DNA from: Chryseobacterium sp. Marseille-Q5410
Lineage (GTDB): Bacteria; Bacteroidota; Bacteroidia; Flavobacteriales; Weeksellaceae
Length of the DNA stretch: 64,000 nucleotides
NCBI GenBank assembly: GCA_946892665.1
Contig: CAMPOT010000001.1
Coordinates: 682,001 to 746,000, forward strand
Reading direction: 5' to 3'
The notes under the pieces: model-generated
What the model was told of the DNA's origin: nothing
Databases searched by the model: none
What the model saw: only the letters and a program-made list of their open reading frames with translations
Shown here: in pieces, positions 24,566 through 32,357 of the stretch
Numbering within the stretch: position 1 is the first letter of the stretch
Layout: every line of letters starts with the position of its first letter
Position numbers and translations under genes: made by a program

Positions 24566-25204
24566 ATGAAGCATATCGAGAATATCTCCAAACTTTTCAG
24601 CAAAAATTTTGTGGAAAATCCTTTAATCGAAACTTTCGATGTTGGGAAAATATATCTTCCTACTGGTCATTTGGTCGCCTGCGATCCATTGATTACTAAT
24701 GATATGAAGAGTTTCAAAATTGTATTTCCGCAAGGGGAATTCCCAGTTTTGGTACACAAAGAAAGAGAAAGTAACTGTATTGCGTATGTAGAAATTATTT
24801 TCAGTGATTCCCCAATTTCAGAATGGAAAATGGCGACTACAGAAGGTCAAAACATCGAAGAATTGAAGGGAGAAGAGATTTTCGGATATCCGGTAGAGAG
24901 CGGAATGGGTTGTTTCATGGATAGTGAAACCCAGGAATCATTGAATCGTTTGGAGAATCGCCTTTTTCGCCGAAAAGGAAGCGAGTTTATGGGGATTTAT
25001 GAAGAGTTTTTTCACGAACATTTTTTCGACGAAAACGGAGCTATAGATCAGTTTGCTTTTCTAAAACCAGATGACCAGAAGCCCGGAAATATATTTGCTT
25101 TCGAAACTGGTTATGGTGAAGGTTTTTATGCTAGTTATATCGGTTTTGGTACCGACAGTCAGCCGGTGAAGATTATTACAGAATTTATCGAAATTGGGAG
25201 TTAA
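24566..25204 (+). CDS. DUF4241 domain protein
   Basis: A 212-residue cytoplasmic protein with the DUF4241 pattern: LPTGHLVACDPLI near residue 30, GEFPVLVHKE, then YPVESGMGCFMDSET and a C-terminal ETGYGEGFYASYIGFG block. The family is widespread, without a settled function, and is sometimes found with polymorphic-toxin immunity genes. No such neighbour is seen here. It begins 25 nt after valS and may be read through from it. A hairpin follows 60 nt after the stop. Confidence 0.85.
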   Translation: MKHIENISKLFSKNFVENPLIETFDVGKIYLPTGHLVACDPLITNDMKSFKIVFPQGEFPVLVHKERESNCIAYVEIIFSDSPISEWKMATTEGQNIEELKGEEIFGYPVESGMGCFMDSETQESLNRLENRLFRRKGSEFMGIYEEFFHEHFFDENGAIDQFAFLKPDDQKPGNIFAFETGYGEGFYASYIGFGTDSQPVKIITEFIEIGS

Positions 25205-25264
25205 TTTAAGTTAAATAATTTCCGGATTTGTAATTAAAAGAATAAATTTGTTGAGCAGTAAGTA

Positions 25265-25290
25265 GGCGCGAGAGATCGCGTCTTTATTAT
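25265..25290 (+). terminator. Possible intrinsic terminator of the DUF4241 gene
   Basis: A G/C-rich 7-bp stem GGCGCGA / TCGCGTC with one G-T pair and a GAGA loop, followed by TTTATTATT. The T tract is imperfect. Confidence 0.6.
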
Positions 25291-25317
25291 TAAATGCACG
25301 TAACAATAAATAATCTC

Positions 25318-26211
25318 ATGAATATCACATCAGAACAGCCAAAAATCATTGTTGTAGGCAGCTCTTCTATAGATTTGGTTCTTTCGACCGAACATCTTCC
25401 TAAGCCAAACGAAACGGTGATGGCTGAAAAATCGGAAAGTTTTTTCGGAGGCAAAGGTGCTAATCAGGCCGTGGGAACTGCCAGACTTGGTGCAAGTGTA
25501 TATTTTATAGGATGTGTCGGGATGGATCCCTTCGGTCAACAAATTTTAAGAAATCTCGTAGATGAAGGAGTGAATGTTGGCTACGTTGCTGAAACCGAAC
25601 ATGCAGAATCCGGAACGGCGTATGTGACAACTTCCGGAGGAATCAATTCGATTGTGGTGGTACCGGCTTCCAATTCACTTTTGAAACCTAAACATATTGC
25701 CGAAGCAGAAAAGTTTTTCACCACAGCGGATTTAGTTTTGGTGCAGCTTGAAATACCAATGGAAACCGTGGAATTTACGGTTCAATTTGCTAAGAAGCAT
25801 GATAGTAAAGTAGGAATTTATGCATCTCCGGCCAAGAAATTATCTCAGGAACTTATTGAAAATGCAGATTTTATCGTTGCAAAAAGTAATGAATTGTCCA
25901 TTGTTTTCGGAGAAGATCAGCGCGAGGAAATTTTGCGAAAATATCCTAACAAGCTTTTTGTGCGGGATGATAGCAATTCAACGACCTATTTCAATGGTGC
26001 CGAGATGAAATATTACCGAAATGATCACGATTCAATGCTTCACAAAATGGGAATGGGCGATGCTTTCACGTCCGGGTTTGCGGTAGCGCTTTGTCACCAG
26101 AATTCCATCGATCATTGCGTGCGATTCGGGAATGAAGTTTCCCTGAAAGTAGCCAAAAACAGAGGTTCACAGAGCGGCTTGCCTTATCTGAAAGATATGC
26201 TCGATCACTAA
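25318..26211 (+). CDS. PfkB-family carbohydrate kinase, ribokinase-like
   Basis: A 297-residue sugar kinase. It shows PfkB signature 1 (GGKGANQAVGTARLGASVYFIG, near residue 44) and the C-terminal anion-hole and catalytic motif GMGDAFTSGFAVAL (near 248), where Asp is the catalytic base. The first residue of the usual G-A-G-D motif context is changed to Met (GMGD instead of GAGD), but the Gly-Asp pair is kept. The overall pattern is closest to ribokinase; other substrates are possible. Two in-frame ATGs exist, at 25294 and 25318; the second gives the conventional N-terminus (PKIIVVGSSSIDLVL) and is preferred. No sugar transporter lies nearby. Confidence 0.85.
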   Translation: MNITSEQPKIIVVGSSSIDLVLSTEHLPKPNETVMAEKSESFFGGKGANQAVGTARLGASVYFIGCVGMDPFGQQILRNLVDEGVNVGYVAETEHAESGTAYVTTSGGINSIVVVPASNSLLKPKHIAEAEKFFTTADLVLVQLEIPMETVEFTVQFAKKHDSKVGIYASPAKKLSQELIENADFIVAKSNELSIVFGEDQREEILRKYPNKLFVRDDSNSTTYFNGAEMKYYRNDHDSMLHKMGMGDAFTSGFAVALCHQNSIDHCVRFGNEVSLKVAKNRGSQSGLPYLKDMLDH

Positions 26212-26277
26212 AATCCTATGTCTGTCATGATGAAATTTCTTTTTTATCAACGATAATTTAAATACTTTTAAAAAATT

Positions 26278-26308
26278 AAAATCACTTTCTTATAAGTGAT
26301 TTTTTTTA
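26278..26308 (+). terminator. Intrinsic terminator ending close to the next start codon
   Basis: A perfect 10-bp stem AAAATCACTT / AAGTGATTTT (26278-26287 with 26294-26303) with a 6-nt loop and a T tract. The T tract ends only about 4 nt before the ATG at 26312. Confidence 0.8.
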
Positions 26309-26311
26309 GCG

Positions 26312-27163
26312 ATGAAAGAATTATTTCTAAAAAATCCGGACGGTTTTAACCTTTCAGTAAAAATTTTCGAGCCCGAACACCCAGTGGGGAAGTTGCTGAT
26401 CATCAATTCTGCAACCGGGGTGAAGCAGCAGGTTTATTTTTCGTTCGCAAAATACATGAGCCAGAATGGATTTACCGTAATCACGTATGACTACAGCGGA
26501 ATCGGAGAATCCAAACCCAAGGAAATGAAGAATTTTAAAAGCTCGATGCGTGTTTGGGGAAGTAGCGATTTCCAAACGCTCACGGAATTCATTAAAAAAG
26601 AATATCCTCAGGAAGAGAAATTTTGCCTCGGTCATTCCGTTGGCGCATTGATTTTGGGGATGAATGCGGATTCTGCGATTTTCAGAAAATTTGTTTTTGT
26701 GGCCACTCAGGATGCGTATTTGGGGAATTTAAAATTCAATATCGCCGTTACCGCGCTTCTCGGATTCGGAATTGCTTTGCCAATTACCACAACTTTGTTC
26801 GGATTTTTCCCGGCACATTGGTTTGGTTTGGGCGAAACTTTGCCGAAAGGCGTTGCATATGATTGGCGCACGTTAATTCTCCACCCAAAATCTACAGCAA
26901 GGTTGTACGAGAAAAATGAAGTTGATTTTTCTAAAAATTTAACCCAAAATACATTAATTCTTCACGCTGAAGATGATCCTTGGGTGACCGAAAAAGGAAT
27001 GAAAAATCTGCTGAAAAATGTGTATCCGAATTTGCACAAAAATTTCAGAGAAATTGAAATTTCCGAATCTGAAAAGAAAGAAATCGGTCACATTAATTTC
27101 TTCAGAAGCTTCAACAATAAATTATGGAAAATCGTTCTTGACGATCTTCAAGAAAAGGCTTAA
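26312..27163 (+). CDS. Alpha/beta hydrolase (COG4757-like)
   Basis: A 283-residue cytoplasmic hydrolase. It has the nucleophile elbow GHSVGALILG near residue 107 (Ser as nucleophile), an acid region in LILHAEDDPWVTE near 222 and a candidate catalytic His in KKEIGHINFF near 258. The N-terminal YDYSGIGESKP is the strand-loop typical of the fold. The substrate cannot be told. The start codon directly follows a terminator hairpin, with no room for a normal leader, so expression may come by read-through from the PfkB gene or from an unseen promoter. Confidence 0.87.
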   Translation: MKELFLKNPDGFNLSVKIFEPEHPVGKLLIINSATGVKQQVYFSFAKYMSQNGFTVITYDYSGIGESKPKEMKNFKSSMRVWGSSDFQTLTEFIKKEYPQEEKFCLGHSVGALILGMNADSAIFRKFVFVATQDAYLGNLKFNIAVTALLGFGIALPITTTLFGFFPAHWFGLGETLPKGVAYDWRTLILHPKSTARLYEKNEVDFSKNLTQNTLILHAEDDPWVTEKGMKNLLKNVYPNLHKNFREIEISESEKKEIGHINFFRSFNNKLWKIVLDDLQEKA

Positions 27164-27244
27164 AACAAAATAATTTTCCGTGAAAAAGTGATGAGGAAAC
27201 TGCGCGAAAAAAAATCATTACTTTTACCATAAAGAAAAAAATTA

Positions 27245-27814
27245 ATGAAAATCTATACCAAAACCGGCGACAAAGGCGAAACTGCACTTTATGGAGGAAC
27301 CCGAGTTTCAAAGGCTTCCGCCAGAGTTGAATCCTACGGAAATATCGACGAGCTGAACTCTTTCATAGGATTTGCAAAAAGCGAAATTCACGACGAAAAA
27401 GTATTGGCACAGCTGAAAAAAATACAGTTTGATCTATTTACTGTAGGTTCAGAATCGGCAACCCCAACCGACAAACTTATGCTGGCCAACGGAAAGTCCA
27501 GACTTTCACTGATGATCTCCGAAACCGAAATAGAAGTACTCGAAAACTGGATGGACGAATTTGACAAAGAGTTGGAACCTCTTCAGTATTTCATCCTTCC
27601 AGGTGGCGGAAAATCGGCTACAGCGCTGCATGTTTGTAGAACAGTTTGCCGAAGAGCCGAGCGCAGTTTGGTTTTTCTGAATGAAACCGAAGAAGTTCGT
27701 CCGGAACTCATCAAATACCTCAACCGTTTGTCGGATTATTTGTTCGTTTTGGCTCGATATATTTCAAAAATTAATGGCGAAACCGAGGAATATTGGAATC
27801 CAAACGAAAGATAA
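27245..27814 (+). CDS. Cob(I)yrinic acid a,c-diamide adenosyltransferase, PduO type
   Basis: Transfers adenosyl from ATP to cobalamin to make coenzyme B12. The 189-residue protein has the PduO N-terminal nucleotide loop YTKTGDKGETALYGGTRV (residues 4-21), the ESYGNIDELNSFIGFA helix, and the RRAERSLVFLNE motif near residue 139-150 that binds ATP and cobalamin. It is followed after 6 nt by a thiamin pyrophosphokinase gene, so the two are probably co-transcribed. No other cobalamin gene is in the window, so it probably serves salvage. Confidence 0.94.
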   Translation: MKIYTKTGDKGETALYGGTRVSKASARVESYGNIDELNSFIGFAKSEIHDEKVLAQLKKIQFDLFTVGSESATPTDKLMLANGKSRLSLMISETEIEVLENWMDEFDKELEPLQYFILPGGGKSATALHVCRTVCRRAERSLVFLNETEEVRPELIKYLNRLSDYLFVLARYISKINGETEEYWNPNER

Positions 27815-27820
27815 TTTTCG

Positions 27821-28438
27821 ATGGAAAAAGCAATTTTATTTATTAATGGAGTTCCGCCAGAAAAACTCCCCGAAACAGAAAATTATTCCTTAATTGCCTG
27901 TAGTGATGGTGCTTTTAATTATTTGAAAGAAAAGGAATTCCCGCTTGATAAACTCGATTTTATTTCCGGAGATTTCGATTCGCATAAAGGTAGTGATGAC
28001 GATATTTATTCACAGAAATTTATTTATACACCGGATCAGGATAAAACCGATTTCGAAAAGTCTGTAGAGATTATCGGCCAGAAAGGAATCTGCAGCATAG
28101 ACGTGTACGGAGGAAGTGGTGGCGAGATGGATCATTTCTTGGGAAATTTAACAGTGGCTTTGCGTTTTAAAAATCGGATGCAAATTACTTTTTACGATGA
28201 ATTTTCGATGTATTTTTTTGCACCGAGTCATTTAGTTTTAAAGAATGTGCAAGGAAAAATGATTTCCCTGTTTCCTTTCCCTTTGGCGGAATCAGTTTCT
28301 ACAGAAGGGCTGAATTGGTCTTTAAATAAAGAAGATTTAGCAATCACCGGCAGAATTGGAACCCGAAACTTCGCATCGGAAGATCAAGTAATCATTAATT
28401 TCGAAAAGGGAGATTTGGTGGTTTTTGTTGGCAAGTAA
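27821..28438 (+). CDS. Thiamine diphosphokinase
   Basis: Converts thiamine to thiamine diphosphate using ATP. The 205-residue protein shows the family blocks: IACSDGAFNYLKEK near residue 27, DFISGDFDSH near 47, DQDKTDFEKSVE near 72 and VYGGSGGEMDHFLGNL near 92. These carry the acidic residues that bind magnesium-ATP. It is 6 nt downstream of the adenosyltransferase gene. No thiamine-pyrophosphate riboswitch was recognised upstream. A reasonable second terminator was not seen before speA. Confidence 0.93.
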   Translation: MEKAILFINGVPPEKLPETENYSLIACSDGAFNYLKEKEFPLDKLDFISGDFDSHKGSDDDIYSQKFIYTPDQDKTDFEKSVEIIGQKGICSIDVYGGSGGEMDHFLGNLTVALRFKNRMQITFYDEFSMYFFAPSHLVLKNVQGKMISLFPFPLAESVSTEGLNWSLNKEDLAITGRIGTRNFASEDQVIINFEKGDLVVFVGK

Positions 28439-28577
28439 AGATAATTCATCGATTAAACAATGCTTTTAAGGTTCCGGTGTTTTTTTTGGAATATTTTTTT
28501 TGTGATAAATTTAAAATAAAAAACCAACTTTTTTTACCAACTTTGCAGTTTTAACACTTACATACGATTACCCAATA

Positions 28578-29969
28578 ATGAAAATTAAATATTCAGAACT
28601 TATCGATCAGACATTGTATTTCCCAACCGAAGAATTCAACGTTTCGGAAAATATGCTCCAGTTTCATGATATTCCTTTGATGGAGGTCGTCGAAAAGTTT
28701 GGTACGCCTTTGAAGTTTAATTATCTGCCAAAAATTTCCACCAATATTCAGCGTGCGAAAGCCTGGTTTAAAGAAGCTATTGAAAAGAACGATTATAAAA
28801 AAGGCTATACTTATTGCTATTGTACAAAATCGAGCCAGTTTGCTTTTGTAGTAGAAGAGGCGTTGAAAAACGATATTTCTCTGGAAACCTCCTCAGCTTA
28901 TGATATGGATATCATCAGGTCGCTTTACGAAAAAGGCAAGTACGGCAAAGACGTTGAGGTGATTTGTAACGGATTTAAAACGGACGATTATCTGGCGAAA
29001 ATCTCAGATTTAATTAACAGCGGTTTTCAAAACATTATCCCGATTCTTGATAATTACCGCGAACTTGATAAACTAACGGAAAGCATCGATACGACTTTCG
29101 ATATCGGAATCCGAATTGCTTCGGAGGAAGAACCAAAGTTCGAATTTTATACGTCGAGACTGGGAATTGGTTACAAAGACATTATTCCTTATTACTCTCA
29201 AAAAATTGCCGAACACCCGAATGCAAGGCTGAAAATGCTTCATTTCTTCATTAATACAGGAATCAAGGACACTGCTTATTACTGGAACGAACTGTACAAA
29301 TGTCTTCGCGTTTATGCGCGTTTGAAAAAAATTGCACCGGAAGTTGATTGCTTGAATATTGGTGGAGGTTTCCCAATCAAGACATCTTTAAATTTCGACT
29401 ATGATTACCAGTATATGGTGAACGAAATTGTTTCACAGATTAAGAAATTCTGTGAGGAAGAAGGCGTAGAAGAACCTAATATCTATACCGAGTTCGGTAG
29501 TTTTACTGTTGGAGAAAGTGGCGGACATTTATATAAAATTATCTCGCAGAAAAGACAAAACGACAGAGAAAAATGGAACATGATTGATTCCTCTTTCATG
29601 ACGACTTTGCCAGATACATGGGCAATTTCCAGACACTTCATTATGCTTCCGCTGAACCGTTGGGAAGATACTTACGAGAGGGTATTTTTGGGAGGTTTGA
29701 CTTGTGATTCCGATGATTATTACAATTCTGAGCAGCATACCAATGCGATTTATTTGCCAGTTTTTAGCGATACAAAACCGCTTTACATTGGTTTTTTCCA
29801 TACTGGAGCGTATCAGGAAACAATTGGAGGTTATGGCGGTGTTCATCACTGTTTAATGCCTCAGCCAAAGCATATTCTCATTGATAAAGATGAGGAAGGC
29901 AACTTCACTTACGAAGTTTTCCGGGAAGAACAACAACCGGAAGATGTACTGAAACTTTTAGGATATTAA
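28578..29969 (+). CDS. speA: Arginine decarboxylase (biosynthetic, PLP fold III)
   Basis: Makes agmatine from arginine, the first step of a polyamine route; agmatinase (speB) lies 1.4 kb downstream. The 463-residue protein is an alanine-racemase-fold decarboxylase. Lys84 in CYCTKSSQFAF is the likely PLP Schiff-base residue, LGIGYKDIIPYY and the Gly-rich LNIGGGFPI motif near residue 258 bind the cofactor phosphate, and YTEFGSFTVGESG near 306 is also conserved. It is shorter than the E. coli type SpeA. Upstream, CAACTTTGC near 28540 is a near-match to a -7 box. A strong terminator follows 6 nt after the stop. Confidence 0.88.
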   Translation: MKIKYSELIDQTLYFPTEEFNVSENMLQFHDIPLMEVVEKFGTPLKFNYLPKISTNIQRAKAWFKEAIEKNDYKKGYTYCYCTKSSQFAFVVEEALKNDISLETSSAYDMDIIRSLYEKGKYGKDVEVICNGFKTDDYLAKISDLINSGFQNIIPILDNYRELDKLTESIDTTFDIGIRIASEEEPKFEFYTSRLGIGYKDIIPYYSQKIAEHPNARLKMLHFFINTGIKDTAYYWNELYKCLRVYARLKKIAPEVDCLNIGGGFPIKTSLNFDYDYQYMVNEIVSQIKKFCEEEGVEEPNIYTEFGSFTVGESGGHLYKIISQKRQNDREKWNMIDSSFMTTLPDTWAISRHFIMLPLNRWEDTYERVFLGGLTCDSDDYYNSEQHTNAIYLPVFSDTKPLYIGFFHTGAYQETIGGYGGVHHCLMPQPKHILIDKDEEGNFTYEVFREEQQPEDVLKLLGY

Positions 29970-29975
29970 AAATTT

Positions 29976-30004
29976 AGGAGCAACACAGGTTTGCTCCTTT
30001 TTTA
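29976..30004 (+). terminator. Intrinsic terminator of speA
   Basis: A perfect 8-bp stem AGGAGCAA / TTGCTCCT (29976-29983 with 29991-29998), 7-nt loop, then a T tract. Confidence 0.92.
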
Positions 30005-30005
30005 T

Positions 30006-30090
30006 GTCCGGTCCCGCTTTCCGTTGCAATCTTTTTTGCGGCGGCGAAGCCGCCGCAAAAAAAGGATTTTCACTCCAATCGGGGCTAGAA
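30006..30090. repeat. Intergenic hairpin repeat, copy 2
   Basis: The same left box as copy 1 (CCGCTTTCCG, then AATCTTTTTT) and right box (AAAAAAAGGAT, then CAATCGGGGCTAGA). The inner stem is a different, perfect 14-bp G/C-rich hairpin: TTTTTTGCGGCGGC (30032-30045), loop GAA, GCCGCCGCAAAAAA (30049-30062). It lies between the speA terminator and the 3' end of the convergent HAD gene. Downstream, GCGCTCGC occurs twice in tandem (30132-30148), a G/C-rich patch unlike the surroundings. Confidence 0.75.
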
Positions 30091-30161
30091 GATCCAGTGG
30101 AAATTCTTACCACCGACAAAAATGCCGCATTGCGCTCGCTGCGCTCGCGCCACCTTTAAAT

Positions 30162-30821
30162 TTAAAAATATTTCCCGATGTTTTCAAATTCAATATCCGA
30201 AAAATCCGAAATCAACAAGCTTGCCTTTTCATAGACCTGGTTGCTCGAATGAGCACTTTGATAAGCCACACAAAAAATTCCGGCAGCAGATGCCGCTTCA
30301 ATTCCGTTGGTGGAATCTTCAATCACCATGCAATGTTCTTTGGGTTCAGCAGCGAGTTCGGAAGCCAGAAGAAAAATCTCCGGATGAGGTTTGGATTCCT
30401 GAAGATCTGCGCCGCTTATCTTTCCGACAAAATATTTTTCAAGGTCAAATTTTTCGAATACCCAATTGATGGTATTCATGTGAGCGGAAGATGCCAAAAC
30501 GAGTTTGATGCCGTTTTCGTAGTAATGTACAATCAAATCTTTTACGCCGGTAATTAAATCGAAATCCGGATCGGTATCGAAATAATATTTAAAATAATTT
30601 CTCTTGATGGCAGCAAGGTCTTCGTGAGATTCCTCCAAATTGAATTTTTCAACCAGGGTTGTGCAAACCTTTTTCGTGGAGGCACCTGTGAAACTGGTGT
30701 AAAGTTCTTCAGAAACGTCGATTCCGAAATCTTCAAACATTTTGAAGTAAGCCTTGCGGTGCAGTGGCTCTGTATCCACAATCACACCATCCATATCGAA
30801 TAAAACAGCTTTTAGCGGCAT
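30162..30821 (-). CDS. HAD-superfamily hydrolase, beta-phosphoglucomutase-like
   Basis: A 219-residue phosphatase or phosphomutase of the HAD fold. Motif I is LFDMDGVIVDTEPLH (residues 7-21, nucleophile Asp9), motif II the Ser in LVLASSAHM near 110, motif III Lys in ESKPHPEIFL near 145, motif IV the acidic VIEDSTNGIEAASAAG near 168. A helical cap follows motif I (subclass I). The presence of DGV-x-DTE resembles beta-phosphoglucomutase, but substrate prediction is weak. It follows the PH-domain gene by 4 nt, so they form an operon on the minus strand inside the speA-speB interval. Confidence 0.9.
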   Translation of the reverse strand: MPLKAVLFDMDGVIVDTEPLHRKAYFKMFEDFGIDVSEELYTSFTGASTKKVCTTLVEKFNLEESHEDLAAIKRNYFKYYFDTDPDFDLITGVKDLIVHYYENGIKLVLASSAHMNTINWVFEKFDLEKYFVGKISGADLQESKPHPEIFLLASELAAEPKEHCMVIEDSTNGIEAASAAGIFCVAYQSAHSSNQVYEKASLLISDFSDIEFENIGKYF

Positions 30822-30825
30822 ATCA

Positions 30826-31251
30826 TTAATAATTTACTATAATATATGGATTGATGCTCAATAGATTTTGTTTAAATTCTTCCAAATTTTGTGGAGAAAT
30901 TACAACGCTCTTATTACCATAAAAAATTTCTACTCTGCCAAAAACAGAAGGGGCCGGAGACGCGATTGCATTGCATGTTTTTTCAATTTTTTTAATCTGG
31001 TGGACATCAATATTTGTGCTTCCGAAAAAACCATTGTTTATTTTTAAAATTTGATTGTCAATGGAATACCGGATTCCGAAAATACAAATGCTAACAAAAA
31101 TAAAATAGAACGCCATGGTTATTAATCCCAATGTTTTAGGTTCACTATAGGACTTATAGATCATAAAAAGGAATGCTCCATATACGATCAGAAGCGTTTC
31201 TAAGCCATATTTTACGGGAATTATCTTCATCGTTTTAGTTTTTCTTGCCAT
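30826..31251 (-). CDS. Membrane protein with bacterial PH-like domain
   Basis: About 141 residues from ATG 31251. Two hydrophobic segments (ETLLIVYGAFLFMIY, and GLITMAFYFIFVSICIFGI) are followed by a cytoplasmic domain whose pattern (YSIDNQILKINNGFFGS, then VHQIKKIEK and VVISPQNLEEFKQNLL) matches the small bacterial PH-like domains. An upstream in-frame ATG at 31329 overlaps the speB promoter and is less likely; a third at 31230 is also possible. Function unknown. The next gene begins 4 nt after the stop. Confidence 0.75.
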   Translation of the reverse strand: MARKTKTMKIIPVKYGLETLLIVYGAFLFMIYKSYSEPKTLGLITMAFYFIFVSICIFGIRYSIDNQILKINNGFFGSTNIDVHQIKKIEKTCNAIASPAPSVFGRVEIFYGNKSVVISPQNLEEFKQNLLSINPYIIVNY

Positions 31252-31316
31252 AAATTTAGGAATTTTAATAGGAATAATGAATGAAAAATTGGTTTTTCGT
31301 CCTTCCTTAAAATAAC

Positions 31317-31324
31317 TATCTTTG
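31317..31324 (+). promoter_or_regulatory. Predicted -7 box TATCTTTG for speB
   Basis: Full TAnnTTTG match. It overlaps an in-frame TTG at 31322, so translation must start later, at ATG 31361. Confidence 0.75.
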
Positions 31325-31360
31325 GACATCCGAAAATTTAAATTTAAATCTCACATTTCT

Positions 31361-32212
31361 ATGAAAACATACGCAGGAATTCCCGAAGAAAATGCCACAC
31401 TCGAAAACTCAAAGGTAATGCTCATTACCGTTCCTTACGATGGAACTTCAACCTGGGGTAAAGGTGCCGACAAAGGCCCGGAACTTTTTCTTGATGCTTC
31501 CGAAAATATGGAATTGTACGACATTGAAACTGGAACAGAACCCTATTTGGAAGGCATTTATTTAGCCGGAGAAATTGCTGAAAATTCTTCTCCTGAAGCG
31601 ATGACAGAAGCAGTTTACCAAAAAACCAAAGAATTGCTGAACCAGGAAGGGAAGCTTTTCACGCTTTTTGGTGGCGAACATTCGGTTTCTATTGGTTCTA
31701 TTCGCGCGGTAGGAGAAAAGTTTGAAAATCTTACGGTTCTTCAGCTGGATGCACACACCGATCTGCGTCCGGATTTTCACGGAAGCACTTCCAATCATGC
31801 TTGTGCGGTTTTTGAAGCGAGTCAGAAACATAATTTGGTACAAGTAGGGATTCGTTCTGGAGATATAGAGGAAATGCAATATGTACAAGAAGGAAATTGT
31901 TTTTGGGCACATGAAATCCACAGCAACCCGAATTGGATCGATGATGTTTTAGAAAGAGTTTCCGGAAATGTGTATATCACCATCGATTTGGATGCTTTTG
32001 ACCCATCTTTTGCACCTTCAACTGGAACTCCGGAACCGGGCGGTTTGCAGTGGTATCCAACTTTGGAGTTGCTAAAAAAAGTTTTTGAAAAATGCAATGT
32101 AGTTGCCTTTGATATTGTAGAATTAATGGATTCGCCGATGCCGAAACCAACTGCTTTCCTTGCTGCAAAATTATATTATAAAATGTTGGCGTATTATCAT
32201 ATTTCGAAGTAG
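31361..32212 (+). CDS. speB: Agmatinase
   Basis: Hydrolyses agmatine to putrescine and urea, using the product of speA. The 283-residue ureohydrolase has all manganese motifs: FGGEHSVSIGS near residue 104, QLDAHTDLR near 127 and TIDLDAFDPSFAP near 207. The EPGG block after it is typical of agmatinases. The ATG at 31361 is chosen because an earlier in-frame TTG lies inside the promoter box. The speA and speB genes are on the same strand but have separate promoters and are interrupted by two genes on the other strand. Confidence 0.93.
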   Translation: MKTYAGIPEENATLENSKVMLITVPYDGTSTWGKGADKGPELFLDASENMELYDIETGTEPYLEGIYLAGEIAENSSPEAMTEAVYQKTKELLNQEGKLFTLFGGEHSVSIGSIRAVGEKFENLTVLQLDAHTDLRPDFHGSTSNHACAVFEASQKHNLVQVGIRSGDIEEMQYVQEGNCFWAHEIHSNPNWIDDVLERVSGNVYITIDLDAFDPSFAPSTGTPEPGGLQWYPTLELLKKVFEKCNVVAFDIVELMDSPMPKPTAFLAAKLYYKMLAYYHISK

Positions 32213-32302
32213 AAGAAAGAAGAAAGAAGAACGAAGAAAGAAAAAAGAATCAAGATTCATTAAATACAGACATCAATTAGTGCGTTTTTGTGGTAAAAAA
32301 AT

Positions 32303-32342
32303 AAAAATCTCTTTCAACAATTCGTTGAAAGAGATTTTTTTA
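32303..32342. terminator. Strong bidirectional terminator between speB and the CocE/NonD gene
   Basis: A perfect 16-bp stem (32303-32318 with 32324-32339) with an AATTC loop, T-rich on one side and A-rich on the other, between convergent genes. The preceding 32209-32250 is an A/G-only tract apart from single bases. Confidence 0.93.
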
Positions 32343-32357
32343 TGTTTTAAAACGAAA

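Noticed and set aside
24566-25204. DUF4241 gene as an immunity gene of a polymorphic toxin
   Set aside because: No toxin-like or secreted effector gene lies next to it; the neighbours are valS and a sugar kinase.
31322-31360. TTG start giving a longer agmatinase
   Set aside because: The codon is inside the TATCTTTG promoter box, so it would not be transcribed as a start.
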